This document shows positions 1 through 14,293 of a DNA stretch of 64,000 bases, one piece after another. Both the position numbers and the translations under genes were made by a program. This DNA comes from Caprimulgus europaeus (lineage: Eukaryota; Chordata; Aves; Caprimulgiformes; Caprimulgidae). The stretch's first letter is position 1. The number at the start of each line of letters is the position of its first letter. The stretch spans positions 4,344,622-4,408,621 of the forward strand of contig OU015525.1 in the NCBI GenBank assembly GCA_907165065.1, read 5' to 3'. The notes beneath the pieces were generated by a model that made no database searches, was not told where the DNA came from, and saw only the letters and a program-made list of their open reading frames with translations.

Positions 1-3000
1 CCTCTTTTCCCTTGATCACTTCCCCTGTAATCCTATCCTGACACAATGCCCATACTAGAAAGAAACAGTGGGCTTAGAGCTACATGTGTGCTACCAGGCT
101 GGTGGGTCAAGATGTGTCGATCATCTGTCCTGGCTGTTGCTGGACAGGAGGCACAACTGAGCCCTGCCAGTCATCCAGGCAAAACATTAATTTTGATATC
201 TCTTCACTACCAGGCTTTTACAGGAATTCAATTACCTCTGAAACCTCTATACCTAACTCACATTTGGTTGAAATTCACCATCATGTTTAAAAGGTTTTCA
301 GAGGGGCAAGATAGTGAACCTGAGTAAAAAGGAGAATATTAAAAGTAATCTCATGTGAAAACCTCCACTGTCCAGATATCTCAGTAAAATTCTACCCTCA
401 TTTAGTCTCACTGGATATGGGTACTCCTAGGTATTACAAAAAATTAGGGATACTAAGGCAAGTGAGGGTAGGAAATCTCCCTTAGTATTTTTTACTATGA
501 ACCAGGGTGTTTAGGATTTTATTTCCACATTAATTTTTAACCAGCATTTTCCCAAGATCCTCTATACAGTAAAATATAAATTCAGCCCTGAAATGAATGC
601 TCTCAGAAGATGGGTAGCTGACTGAATCATTATGTGGACAAAAGACACATTATCATCTTGACCTTAATGGTAACAGACCTCTCACCCTTCAAATCCCACC
701 CCTACTATCCCCTAATTTTGTACTCTGGACCTACATAAAAATTTACTTCTGTGCATATTCACCTGTTCCCTGTGTGTCTCTTTGTATGACTCTGTGCCAA
801 TTTTCTCTACTTTTCAGAGCACTGGGGTCAAATAACTTGAACTTGAAGAGTTAGTGCATGACAATCTATTTTATTCTGTTGATGCCTTGCAAAGTTATGG
901 CACTGAGATTACATTCTGCTGAGCAGACCTGTGCTCTAAGGATGGGATGAGAAAAACATACAGGAGTAAGTTACTTGAATCCCCACCGATTTGCAAATTG
1001 GTCCCCAACAGACAACTTGGCAAATATTCCCACAGCACCCAAGAGCTTTACCTAATAGAAGTCAAAACAATCTAAAAAGGAAGTGCTACTTTCTATATCC
1101 TGCTTTTGCTTTATTCCAAGTCTGCTTGATCTAAAGCCAGAGGCACGATAACAGCTAATGTATTCTTCAACTGAGAGGCAAGGCACCTTCTTTGACACAT
1201 TTAAAAGACTGGAATTATGATCCTGAGAGGATTATAAATTATATCAAATTCTTTTGCCCAGGGTAGTGGATTTTTCCAGACCTCTTCAGTGCACTTTCAT
1301 AAAGATATGGTTATTAAAACCAGAAAAAATGTAAAAAAGAAGAGGACTGGGATGGATGCTGGCCAAAAATGCAATGTCTCTGAAAAGGACTGACAGTTTT
1401 TGCATGGTTTCTTGAGGAAGTAAATCTTACATTATCATGCTCTGTGAATGTGTCTCTCTGCTGGTTCTTCCCCTGCATGGACAGCATCAATCCAATTTTA
1501 TAGAGAGAGAGAAGTTCCAATGTTATTAAGTTCTCAAAAGTTTAATGGAAATAGGGATCTGTAATCTGAGCTCATGCCTGATCAGACACTTGGAAATCTA
1601 TACAAGAAAGAGACCTTATAATTGTCCCTAAAGTTTCAGAGCTTGTAGCTTAACATTAAACATCTGAGAATGCAAATGGGAGATCCCACTCCTGGTGTCT
1701 AAGCAGTTCATAGAGATCAGTGCTTCCTTATTTCCACCTCTCAGGGTAAGATTTGCTTTAAGGACACCACTACATCTAGTCACAAGGAGCATGAATCTCT
1801 ACCTGCAGAGCAACACACCAGAATGAAGCAATAACGAGGTAAGCAATAAGCTTGTTTTTATAGTATCAGATACTGAGTGAGGCTCCTGCTCTACAAAACT
1901 TTCTTAGCTTCACAGATTTACAGTCCAAATAGGAAAAAGATGGTGAAGAGGGTAGACTGAGGCATAAGAATGAGAAACAACCAGCAACAGACCATGTTCT
2001 CAAGCAGTAGCATAGTCAGGTTCAGAAACTGTGTCCTCTGAAAGAAAAAAAAAAATAAAATAATGACAAAACAACAACAGTGCCCTCAAATCCATACCGA
2101 GCTGTATCCCACTCCAGTTCTCTTGCAACTCACTTTTGTACTTTTAGTCACTGGCCAGCGAGTTACCAAGGTTAATAAACATGTGCTGAAATAATAATGG
2201 CATTTAAAGCCTATTGCAAGAGTCATCTTATCTTACTTCAGATGACTTCAGGGTAGATAGACATTTTAATAAGTGACCCTGGGCTTCCTTGAATTTAATT
2301 AAGATCAAGTTAATAAGGTTGAGGAGTTTTAGAGTGTAAAAATGTACCCATTTATTTTAGAGTGAGATGAAACATATCTGAAAATCCACTATGTTGCAGA
2401 AACCAATGTAACTGAATGAATCCCACTCCAGCATCCCACTTGTCAACAGATCAACAAACAGGCCCAAGAGCAGACTTACCTGGGATGCAGGTGGGCTGTG
2501 TGAACAAAGGCAGGTATCTCCAGACTAGATCTTCCTCTTCTGTGAATATAGACTGGATATCTTAGCGTCATCTAACAGCAAGAGTGTCCAGGTGAGGGGT
2601 AACTACCATGTGCACCCAACATCCAAATATTATAGCAGGTCCTTGGTGTCAGCATGTCAAGAATCAACTGTCTGTTCCTGAAGAACATGTGGAGTTGCAG
2701 ACACCTACAAGATGAAGAAGCAGCTTCTATTGTTTGTCTGTCAGCTCTTCCTGAAAAGATCTGGCAATTTCAGAACTGCTTTTGGCGTCAGTTCTGAAGG
2801 CACAAATTCTATTCTACATTGCCACATCCTTGAGCTGCTTCCCTGGCTGTTTTATAGCACCCTGAAGAGTGTTCTTAGGTTTTCACTCCTTCTCTGCATG
2901 TATCAATATCAGAAAGGTATTTAGTCACAGCAGCAAACTGATCCATTGTATGAAGCACCCTGCTGGCAGGAAAAACCAATACATTTATTTTTCTAATGCA

Positions 3001-3898
3001 GTTAAATAGACATTAATATCTGTAATTAACTGTTTAAATGCAGACTGACTGACTCTTCTATGTTCATACCATCTGCAGACTGCTCTAAAAATCACAATCT
3101 TGAAATAAAACTGACTTTATCCTTCCCTTTTCTATCAAAACATGTTTCTGGACACAGAAAGTACTTGCCTTGATCCTACTCTTACACAAGGCTGATTAAG
3201 AACACATATTTGTGGAGGTGAGGAAATGTTTGTCATCATTGTGTCTGGAGAATATATGTATGTCATGCATTGCCCTCTCCTCATAAGAATCTGGAGTTCA
3301 GATCCTAATTTATATTTTTTTTAAACTTGAGTGGCCAAGATTCTCATGTACAAAGGTTAGACAAGTTTAGAGGGGTCTCCATGCCTTCCTATATGCTTCT
3401 GAAGGTCTGAATTGATGAGAATTGTCTATAGCAGTTAAAAGATAAGGAAAAGCTGTGTCTACACATTAGTTTCTCCAACACTTCGGAACCTAAGGTGTTA
3501 AACACATGGTTCTTTGGTTTTTTGTTTCTTCTTTCAAATATTTGAAAAGAGAAGAATAAAGCAAATGTTATTCACTTGTGACTTTCATGGGAAAACATGA
3601 ATCACACCAAAAAGCATTAAACCTCCTGAGTGCTGTCTATTTTACTCCCCCCCATAAAATGCTGCTGAAATATTTGTGAGGCCTACTATTTAAGGATGGA
3701 TAATGGGATGGTATTTTCTGTTTGCTCACCTGCTGATCCAAAGCCCTTGCCATCATGCTGTGATGGGAGGGAAAACCCACCTGCAGCACAGCTCATGATG
3801 CACACATTACATTGAAGAGAAAGTGTCCCCACAGCAGATGTGTCTCCTGGGGCAGGTGGATGCTCCATGGCTCTTTGGCTACCCCTACAAACCCCACA
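1..3898. other. Non-coding unique DNA, no gene seen
   Basis: Nothing here resembles a gene or a known mobile element. Open frames are all below 95 codons, overlap one another on both strands, and have no recognisable protein similarity. An A-rich run lies at 2045-2064 (A11, then TAAAATAA). The rest reads as AT-rich unique sequence, intergenic or intronic. Confidence 0.7.
2045..2064. repeat. A-rich simple repeat
   Basis: A run of eleven A followed by TAAAATAA. It has no associated element and is probably a slippage-derived homopolymer. Confidence 0.8.
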
Positions 3899-3965
3899 TA
3901 TCATAGAATCATAGAATTGCCTGGTTGGAAAAGACCTTTGAGATCATTGAGTCCAACCATATCCT
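3899..3965 (-). mobile_element. CR1 LINE, 3' tail fragment
   Basis: The plus strand shows the reverse complement of the CR1 3' terminus. Two 'tcatagaat' units are followed by 'ggttggaaaagacctttgag' and 'gtccaacca'. The element therefore points to the left (minus strand). Only the terminal 60-70 bp is recognisable, and nothing CR1-like continues to the right, so this is a heavily 5'-truncated insertion, which is usual for CR1. The 'gttggaaaagaccttt' variant resembles the group that also gives the copy at 46709-47085. Confidence 0.9.
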
Positions 3966-6900
3966 GCCCCTTGCCTCCATTTTCACTCTGTGTTTCATAT
4001 GTCATCTAAGGCTTCTTGTTGACTGCAGGGTATGAAATACTTTGCCTCAAACTCTGCCCTCAAGTACTCTCTCTTTCTTTGAAAACATCCTTTTAAACCA
4101 GCCTCTTCATACTGACCTTGCTTTTCTCAGTGATCCATCTATCTGTTTGCTGGTTAACCATTCCAGTTTTACACTGCTTTCCCATGGAAATGAAGTCTAG
4201 GTGGTCTTAGTCACCTTGAGTATGTCTGTATGTGCTATGCCAATAACTTCTGAGTTCATTAACCAAAACGATAGAAGAGCCTGGAGCTTCATAGATAATT
4301 ACATTTCATGCAAGGAGGAGGCTGAATACAGAAGACAGATCTTACAGACACTGCCACTATAGGAAAATAAACAAGCATAAATCTTGGCATACATAAGAAA
4401 ATTCACATGGGAGAGAGCCTCTTACAGATGCCTTGAGCACAAGAAAAGCTTAAAGTCATAGTTTAAGCCTTGCTTAAAGCCAAAGCCAATCTACCACAAG
4501 ACACACATCCACAGGCAAAGAAATTTAATTTATTCCAAATGTCCTGAAGTAAACTTTGGATTCTTTCAATATGATATCTTAATTAGGTTTGCTGTGAGCT
4601 ATAAGACTCTAGCAAAGCTTAAGCTAACAGATGCTGTACTGATTTTTTAGGTGTTTTAATTCAGAATCTAGTATTTTTATTTTCTTTCTAGTTGTTTGCT
4701 TATTTGTGTGAATTCAAATTCACACAGTGATTCTTTTTCTGAGGAGTTTGTCCCAGATATTTATTTTTCTAAATACAGTGCATTGGACATTGCTGCCTGG
4801 CTTGCAACCTCTTGTTACTTTCTACTCTTTCCTGAGTTTTCTGGGATGCATCTTCCTACCCTCCATCTTCTGTAAGACCTGTTATAGGACTGTCAGGGCA
4901 AGCTGAAACTGAACTAGGTACCTGAGGGGGCAGTGAAATCTCCATAATTGTAGGTTTTAAAGAAAATATTAGATAATTGAGAAGGAAATATTCATGGAGT
5001 TGATAGTGTTTTGGGTCAGAGGAGTAAGACAAATAAATTGCAAGCCTTCTTTGACACTACTCTGACATAGTCTCTGCTATTTGTCTCCACTGCACTACAT
5101 TCTGACAGCACCTCTGTCCAGATTACTTTGCAACTTTCTTGCATTTCCTGGTCTTCCTAGCCCAACTATTCATCTCCAAACAGACTCCTATTGTTTCACC
5201 TGGTATACTAACAGACAGTGTTAGTTAATCAGTGGGATGTCACCTGGTATCTCCAGTCTGCCTGGTTGCTACCATCTGAGTTGTCTTATTTTTAATCAGT
5301 ATCGAGGAAATATCAGCCATCTTAATTCTACCTGGGTGAAACCCACTTTTTTACAGAAATCAAGTCAGAAAAACAAAGCCAGAGGAGGTCCCAACTAAGT
5401 GTCTGTTATCAGTATCTTTCACTGTCTGCTGTGTAAAGTGAACTACATCCCACTGTTGAGCATTTCCAAATAACCTCAGAGATATGGTTATTCAGTAACC
5501 TTTAAAACTATGAAGATTTGTGTGTTCAAGTCTTAAACGGAGATTTATAGATTTCTATCAGTCACCCTTCCTAGCCAACTGTTAAATCTCTTCTCAGTCA
5601 TACACTCCTTCCAACACTTCTAACACTATTTAGCCAGGATTCACTTTCCATTTGACAGTAGGGTGGCAGGAAAGAAAATTGCACTAAATTCTCATTGAAG
5701 CCTCCATATGAGGTGGCCTCTTATTTAGGAAGTTACAAATTACTGGAAATTGAGTGTTCTCAGGAAGTGTCACTGTCCATTTTTCTGGTTGCTTATCTTT
5801 TCTGGCTACTGTCCCATCAAAGGCAGAACAAAGGCCTGGACAATACCATGGTGTGTGGGTGGTACTCACATATTTAATTTCTGTACCAGCAACTCTGAGG
5901 ATGCTTAAGGCTTTCTGTGTTGTATTCTACCAGAGATCTTTGTGAAACGAGGTCTTGTTCTCAGACCATACCCAATTCATTGCATTGCCTGTTGCAGCTA
6001 GGCAACCTCTAAGGCGAGCAATGGGAAAGTGAGGCTTGCTGTGATATTGCTTATGGCAAATAGACAGGAATTGCTTGAGAACTAAGGGGTTTTTTTCCAT
6101 TTTTCCTACCCATGCAATAGTTTCTATCGCTATTTGTTGGATTGTGCTGCTGTTACCTAGAAATGACTGACCAGTTTATTTGACAGAGTGCAAATTGCTG
6201 GATTTTTTCCATTCAGCTTATTTGATTTGATTTTTTTTTATTTGTGTGTATGTATGTGTCCCTTATTTCCTTTGGTTATGACAATAATGATGATTACTAA
6301 TGGTAGGGGACTAGTACAGGTCTCTAATCTGGCACAGGCTAGTTCAAAGGTAATAGCAGACTGCAGAGAACAAGATAAGCTATGCACACCCTAACTTACA
6401 GTGACCTTTCTTTCTTCTACAAAAACTACTAGCTTAAGAAAAATCTCCACGGTCATAAATCATCATCACTCACCACTGTGTGGAAAGAGCTGGATGATTT
6501 TCGTACATTTATCATTGTTTAAGGAATTTTGACATGTTGTTCTCCTCTGAATGTAAAAGTTCTTTCCTATGTGGTTGTTTCCTTCCACTACATGCACACA
6601 TTGCAGAAGACTGTTCAGAAAAGTGACAATACCAATTGTCTTTGCACATTCAGGGGGGAGAGGAGGCACATTTCCATGCTCCTTTGTAAGTTGAAAACAT
6701 TGGAGGGATTTGACCTTGACTGAAGGGGCTTCTCTGGAAGATTAGCAAAATAACAGTTTGCTAAGCAGATGCCAGATCATAATTACCACTGAAGACTACC
6801 TCATGCGTCATTCTAGGCACCTCACAACAAAAAATATTATCTTTTGACAAAGCTTTGGCAATCACATGTGGAAAAAAAAATGAAAGTTTTGCTCATTTTT

Positions 6901-9900
6901 CTAGCTTCTTTTTACAGACTGATACTTAGCTTGACTGTATGTAAATAATCCACTGAAGATAGGCAAGTAGTCCAAGACCAAAAAAAATGTTTATATGCTA
7001 TGAAACCATTGTGAATAGTAGGATTTATAACTAGAAGAGATCAAAAATGAGATTTCTGCAGTATGTAATGTTTTGAAATATTTTTATGCCTCAGCATGGG
7101 ACTTATAATAGAAGGAACATTTGTTTAAAAACTAAAATTCTGAAAATTGCTATTCACAATTGCTCATTTGATTTTTTTTTTATTTCCACTCTCTCTAAAC
7201 ATTTACTTAGACTTTTATTCATTATATTGAAGCTAAATATTTTTGACCTGTTTGATTTGACCTGAACTTATTTGCAACCTTCTTCTCTTAGTCTGATTTG
7301 TAGTTCATGAGTCTCTATCACTAAAAATGTTTATGGAATACTAGGTTTCAACAATTGCACCAGGAGCCATTTAAAATTTTCTCCAGGAGCAGAAAGAAAA
7401 ATATTGGCCTTTTCTTTTCAGAGTTATCATGCAGACAGTGTTTTGAATGTGGATCTCACAGCTCATGCAGTCAGCCTGATTTTAAACTAATTCAGCTGAT
7501 GCAAAGAGAGTAGTACCACAGAGTGTGATGTTGGGTGTTCTCCAACATACTTATTCCAGGGTTAATATAAGGAATGAACGGATTTCCTCTCATCTGACCT
7601 GCACTATATAACAATTCACTGTAGACATCACATTTAACCTAAAAAATCTAAGTATATACATCTATATGTGTCTATGTGTACACAAGATGCTCAGTTTAAT
7701 AACCTACCTGCAGTTGTGTAAAGACATTGAGATGTTCCCAACTATCCTTCCTGTGTTCCAGATCTTCCTGCAGAAGGAACAAATCTTTACAAATCAAGCA
7801 GCCCCATATAGGTCCTTTGGACACCCTATGAAAACTTGAATGATGCTACATGCCTCTGTGTGTCTGAGCTCCTGATATAGTCAACAGAGATCTAGCCAAC
7901 ATAGCCAGTGAGATGGGTTTCAGCTGCCTGAAAAATAGATAGATTACTCCACAGCTCCTAAATTGAAACTAGATTTCTCTGTGTTGGCAACTGAGTCCCT
8001 CCTAAGAGAGCACAAAGATGTATTCACCCACTCTGTGTCTATTTTGTGAACTTGAGTTGCACTCCAATACCTCTTCTATTTACTGGGAGCTCATTTTGAG
8101 ACATCTGCACACAGGTAGCAGGTACAATGCAGAGCCTAAAAAAGCCAGTCCTGGTCCAGATCATCAGCTGGAGTAGAGGAAGGATACCTTACAGCATCTC
8201 AACATGAGCTGGATGCTTCTGTTTAGGCAGCTCAAACAAACCTTATCTTCACTGACTGTTGTGGGAGCTGAGATGCTTAGCCCACAGAGACAATTAGGTT
8301 GTCTCAGTTTCAAACTAAATCCCACATCAAGCCTAACTTCAGTTGCAGCTGTATAAGTTCCAATGCTATGCCCTAGACATCCAAGTGGGGAAATGGCAGG
8401 TGACCTCTGAGTGGAGCTCTTATAATTCAAGGAGGTCTACTCAGCATAGTCAAAGGTGTTTAAGACAAGCCTACATTTGGCCAGATGAACTGAGATATAA
8501 ATGCTTTTGACTCCACTGCCAACATTTCTGTTGTCCACAGCATCAGCCTAGGCACCAACGTCCAATACAAGAAAACCACTGTAGACATGTCAAGCTGGGG
8601 AAGATCAGTTACATCCCTAGTATATATCTGAAGACAACAAAAATAAGTAGCATGACTCTTAGTGCCTTCAGGAGAGACAGATTCATTTATTTCTAAAACA
8701 TCTGGTAATTAAGAAAGATGTAAATGCCAGTAGGGTTTATTAATATGGAGACAACTGGTCAAAATAAAATATTAAGGCCTTTTCTACGATTGCATAATGT
8801 CTGCATTCTGCTGTCACCATAGCAGAGAAAAAGGAAAGATCAATCTATTTAATTGGGAAAAAAGTCTTCTGTTTTTTAAAAAAATACTTGTTTTCAAGGA
8901 TTAACTATATTCTTGATTGTTCGTAGCATCCACTGAGTTCAGTTCCTTTGTTGAAATAATTTATTGTGACCTCTTAGACCTTCTCTCTTTACAAAAGCAA
9001 ATTGTGATCCTAGGAAAAGCATAAAATGAGGGAGCATCAGTTTTTCAGCCTTGATTGGGATTGCTCTCTGATTTCCTCTTGCATCATGTTTACTTTTGGT
9101 GCAAAGATATGGATGAAGCTTAACAAATAACTGATATTTTGCTGAAATATGAACAATGGGAACATGCAAATCCTTTGAGCAAAATTTGACCCAGGAGCCC
9201 TTTTCCTGCTGAGTGCATGAGCAGTTATTGTTGCTCGAACTGGATAAGTAAATTCTTTAGCTCTCTGAGTCATCCCTTATGTACACTGTTGACTTGGATA
9301 CTCAGTAGAAGAAGGTGAGGGGAGAAAAACCTACATCTTTACCTTATTAAAGAACACAGAGTCAGGGACTGTTCTTCAGCCTTCTTCTCTTTGCTGGCTA
9401 AGCACAGGGTCTTCAGGTAAAAGTCTTAAGTTGAAATATAATTGCACTATGGCCAACTGTGATGAGGTGAGTTCTTTAAGGTCTAAAGTAAATCTATGAG
9501 AGATCAGAGGTGGAGAAGCAGACTTACCTCTCTCAAATAGAGCAGTACATAGTTGGCAATGACTGAGTTAGGTCAAGAGGACCAGGACCAGGTGGATGCT
9601 GAGGTCTATGCCCAAGCTAGCTCATTTTCCTGAGCTGTCTTTTTCTCTGTGCTTTCTTTCATTCTGTCTTGGAAAAACTTCAAAAGGAGTGGGATAACAA
9701 AATAGAAACATTTTGCACTATGAAAATCAGTTTTTCTCTAAAGATAACCTAGGATTGGCAAATGAAGCCCAAAATGCAATCAGCAGTGCAGATAAAGCAG
9801 CAGAGTGACCATTTGTGTTGAGCAGGGAAAACCAAGGAGTGCATCTGAATCACTCACATTGACTGATTCCAAGAAAGCTCTTGAGATTTGTGCTGAACAA

Positions 9901-12064
9901 GGTATTCTCATTAGGGAAGAAAGCTCATGGGGTCAGAGTCCACAAAGACGTCTTATTGTGCATGACACTCAAAAGCCACCCTTCAGTCAACGCCAGGTCT
10001 TTAGACTGAAACATTTCTAAGGGCAGACAGAGAAATCCATATGAGTATGAATATATTGACTCATTAAGATTTGGACAAAAGAGATGCATAATTCTGGAAA
10101 TTACTAACAGTTTGAAAGAAAAATTATATTCAAACATCATCAGCCAAAAGCAATATCACCACTGTAACAACAAACACTAGATGAAAGAGATAATGGGACT
10201 GAGAAATCATTAGGCAGTGTGAAAACAGACCCTCTGGATAAAAATAAACTCTTAACATTACAGGCAATAATTATGACTCTTCTCTAATGCCCTGGTGCTC
10301 TGACTTGACCTGTTCGCTGTTGTCAAGTGCAAAGAGAGTCCAGGACCAAAATGGTAATTTTGATTGAATTGCCTTAATGAACAGAAAACATTCATAGAAA
10401 AGAAATCAGATGACACCAGTGGCACCCTGAAAAGCAAAGACAATAGAAGCTATCAAAATCCAAGTAGTAATTTGTTTTTGAAAAGAAAAATAATTTTATA
10501 TTTGCATAATCTTTAAATGGAATGACTATAGTTTACAGAAATTAATTAAATTTGCCTGCAAAATTTCCAGTTCAAATTGTTATTATTGTGGTAAAAGGCT
10601 GGGCAAATTATTTCTTGAGTAATTTATTAGAAGGATAAATTCTTGTTTATGTATGCAATCTAGGCATTTAAGTGCTTCTGTTTTTTTCACATTTTTTCAT
10701 GACCTGAAATTATTTGTTGCAAATGCAGCATAACAGTTTCTGGCAGACTTCTTAGAAATTTGTAATGGCCCTGAACTTTGAAAATTTACTTATTTTATTA
10801 TGTATTTGGTCAATATGCATTATGTGACAATGCTTGTGATGCCATAAGCTTTCAGGTTTGCTTTGCAAATATTTCACATCTAAATTGACATTCACAAAAT
10901 GTGAGATGCACCAGGGTATGCACAGCAGGTATTGATATCTCTATGTAATCCTAATTACTGTGATTGATTAATTTATTATGTCAAAAAGTACGCATGAAGA
11001 CTTCACTCTGCTTGGTACGCTGTACATGATACAGAAAAACAATGAACTGACTTAGTGCCTACTCCAAATAAGGGAAGAGTGAAAATACAGTCACAAACAT
11101 GATAAGAAGTTATCCCAATAAGCTGTCTGACTGCTGAACATTTTCTGTAGTTCCAGGTGCAAAAGAGAATTTTAAGGAGAGAGTGAAGAACAGCGTGGGG
11201 TTTTTTTTGGTTGGTTGCTGCTAGTTCCTTCATACGAGCAAAGAAATAGCACAGAAACTGTTGAAAACTGAGCAAGGAGTGTAGGAAAGCTGTTACCAAG
11301 GACTTGATATCTTATCAGCATAAAGGAGGTGACAGGCACCGAAAGTAAGAACAAGAAACTTCTCTTTGGCTTCCTGATTAACGTATCCCAAAATCTTTAC
11401 AGACTTCCCCTCATTACTCCAATGCAAGGCAAGTATCCCAACAGAGCGTGCAGCGAAGCCAAGTGTGAAGAGGCCAAGGAATGCTCAAGAAGTCTGTTAG
11501 TAAACTGAGTCCAGGCCTATCAAGGCACAGGACAATGACCAAACTTTATTCTCCTCCTGTTGGACAATAACAGATACCATCTCCATCCAAGCTGGAGAGT
11601 ATAAGGGTACCAATGATCTGCAAAGCAAACAAAGCTAGAGGGCAATGATGGAATCACAGCATTCAAAATTCGTGATTACTAGTGGTTTTATCATTATTGT
11701 GTGTCAAAACCCCATCACTGATTACAGTCTTTATTTCTGCTGTAGCATGAGCTGTATATATCCAGACCAAGAAACTGTGTAAGCTGTATAAACCTTTCCC
11801 CAAACAACTTCACATACAAGCCACAGCAGGTGGGTTCAGAAGGATGGCAATGACTAAGTATTATCCATAACTTGGTCAAATTGATGCACTGCTAGCCTGA
11901 CTGCCATCATTAAGTCATGATCTAAGTGGGATGAGAAAAGAACAGCAAGGTAGCTCCATGGTTATTTTACAGCCATCTCCTTCCAAGGACAAGACATTTG
12001 GGAAAAGATATAAAGCTACTTTCAAGGGATCTGAACAACAGGCAACAGTAGCAGCACTGACCTC
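3966..12064. other. Non-coding unique DNA, no gene seen
   Basis: About 8 kb without a supportable gene. Short open frames (under 100 codons) occur on both strands and none is recognisable. Items inside it are a 22-bp inverted repeat at 4705-4726, an RFX/X-box-like dyad at 5991-6006, and an AT-rich block at 10440-10990 rich in homeodomain-type and octamer-like words that may be a conserved non-coding element. The rest shows no structure I can name. Confidence 0.65.
4705..4726. repeat. Short inverted repeat, 10-bp arms
   Basis: TGTGTGAATT and AATTCACACA are perfect reverse complements separated by two bases (CA). No function is implied. Confidence 0.8.
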
Positions 12065-12300
12065 ATGAACAGATATAGACTAGATATAAAGAAGACATTT
12101 TTTATTATGAGTGGTGAAACACTGGAACAGGTTGCTCAGAGGGGTGGTAGAAGCTCCATCCCTGGAAACATTCAAGGCCAGGTTGGATTGGACTCTGAGC
12201 AATCTAGTCTAGTTGAAGATGTCCCTGCTCACTGCAGGGGGTTTGGACTAGATGACCTTTAAAGGTCTCTTCCAACCCAAACTGTTCTATGATTCTATGA
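12065..12300 (+). mobile_element. CR1 LINE, 3' end fragment
   Basis: This is a plus-strand CR1 3' end of about 235 bp. It begins in the last part of ORF2 ('tagactagatataaagaaga', 'cactggaacaggttgctcag'). It continues through the 3' UTR ('gaagatgtccctgctcactg', 'ggactagatgacctttaaag') and ends with 'ttctatgattctatga', the CR1 terminal repeat. It is truncated at the 5' end, and the surviving ORF2 codons give only about 65 residues. No target-site duplication is obvious, as expected for CR1. Confidence 0.95.
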
Positions 12301-14189
12301 CAGAAGGCAAGCAGAAGCTTCCTGATAATGCTGAGACCTTATGGGTAGGGAGCAGCCCTCACAGATTTTGAAAGCAAAACCAAGGCTCATTCACAGGCAT
12401 GCTAAGACACTCGGTAGCACAGAAATAATTATTTAATTGCTCCAGTGTCTCTCTGGTCCCACAAGGATAGTGGTATTTTTCTTATAGGGACGTTGTGAGT
12501 GGGAAGCCCAGACACAAAAAAATGAGTGATCAGAAGCAGGTGGGAAAGACAGAGAAACCAGTGTTAGGTTCTTCACTCACTGGTTCCCAGGAGAAAAGAG
12601 CTCTGCTTAAAAAATCTGCACATTTTGCATCATTTTACTTGGAAATCTGGTCTCCCATGAATATTAAAACAGGAAAGTTCTTTGGGAGTGAACATTTGAC
12701 AGGTGGTGGCCTTGCAGTCCACAAAAGTGAAACTCAACTGGAGAAACACAACACTATTTGTAAGCGAAAATGTGAATGCTGGAGGAGTGAAAGGGGAGAA
12801 GAATTTGGAGCTGTCAGTAGAAGTGAGAATGGCTGGAAGGTTACAGTCCAGCTGTAAATGTCTCTCTAACTACAGAGCAGTTCATTTTTACAAGCACAAA
12901 GTTCTCTTCTGTTATTACCCAGCACAGAGTCTGTGATAGAGTAGATGTTCACTAAAGATTTGGCAGCTTGGCCTCTTGCAAGGAATATGATAGGGTCACA
13001 GGTTGCTTTTCTTTGTATCACTAATTGGATTTTCTGGGCTCAGGGTACTCCTGAGGTGTTAGGCACAGGCCCACCTGCAAAGGAAACAGGCTAACAATTT
13101 AAAAATAAAGAGAACATTACTGTGCCCATGGAAATCTGGATCGACACCTCACAAGGAAAGTTAAAAAGCATTTTGCAACTTGCAAGATTCCATTCCTGAC
13201 AGAAGCAGATCTCAGGAGCACCACCAAACTTTGCATTTAGAGGGTTATTTTTATTTTAATTTGTCTCCTGAGGCAACCTCGTTTGAGCAGAGTTTTTAAG
13301 GACAAAGCAAAGGACTTTAAAAGCATCTTTAAGCCCAGATCTGCAATACCTGCTACTACCTAAATCTCAAGTATTTAATGGTTCCTAAAAAAATATATTG
13401 CCTTGTTAATGCCTGCAGCAAAGCATACAGTTTATGATCAGAGAACAGTAATGCCCCTTTAGCCATCTGGCCAGCAAGAATACAATGGGGTGTTTGATAA
13501 CAGCCATTTACGTGTCTGCAGGAGATGGCTGCAATAAAAAGAACAAACAAGCACATTTACAGGGGGCTGCATTTGGGTACTGAGCCAGACTAGGCACCAT
13601 AAGAACTTTAATGCAAATCTCTACGGCCCAATCACAGAGAACTCCATTGCTTCCAAAGTCAAATGGAGCTTGGTGCTTTCTGTTACAAGATGTAAATGCT
13701 TATTCCAACCCAAAATGAAAGTGTCTGAAGAACCTTGAGAGTCCCTGCCACTGTAGTTTTCATGTCATAATGCAATTCTTGGAATACTTTAACTTGTTAA
13801 AAAAACACCAAACTCTGTGGAAATACAACCAAAATGGCATGTACCATGGAACTGAGAACCCTGTACTTACTCTGGAGTTGCATGTATTTGATGGAAAGAT
13901 TCTTGCTGATTTCAGTATATTCTGAAGTAAGGACATAACCACCAAATCAAAGCTATTGCGGGGCACAGGTATATTGAAGCAACCAGCAGATCCAGAAAGG
14001 TCTGAGATTTCAGAATGAATTTAGAGGTCTTCAGCACAACACTGCGGTTGGAGTGGAAATTTCAGGAGAATCAGCTCAAAACTTTCTACTAGTTTGTGTA
14101 TTACAAATGAGTGTCATAATTTTTACTCAAGTCACATTTGAAATATTGCTTCATGAAACCATCTTGTTTCAAGACATACTGAACTTCAT
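12301..14189. other. Non-coding DNA, no gene seen
   Basis: Between two CR1 fragments. The longest frame is a 120-codon plus-strand frame at 12495-12857. It is lysine- and serine-rich, has no recognisable domain, and overlaps another frame at 12703-12936. I see no gene here. Confidence 0.6.
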
Positions 14190-14293
14190 CCTGATCTGGT
14201 TGAAGATGTCCGTGCTTACTGCAGAGGGGTTGGACTAGATGATCTTTCAAAGTTCCTTCCAACCCAAACCATTGTATGATTCTATGATTCTAT
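14190..14293 (+). mobile_element. CR1 LINE, 3' UTR tail fragment
   Basis: About 100 bp of CR1 3' UTR on the plus strand. It starts near 'gatctggttgaagatgtccg' and runs through 'ggttggactagatgatcttt' and 'ccttccaacccaaacc' to the terminal 'tatgattctatgattctat'. It is strongly 5'-truncated and has no coding sequence. Confidence 0.95.

Noticed and set aside
12495..12857. 120-codon plus-strand open frame next to a CR1
   Set aside because: Not CR1-derived, not recognisable, and overlapped by another frame.
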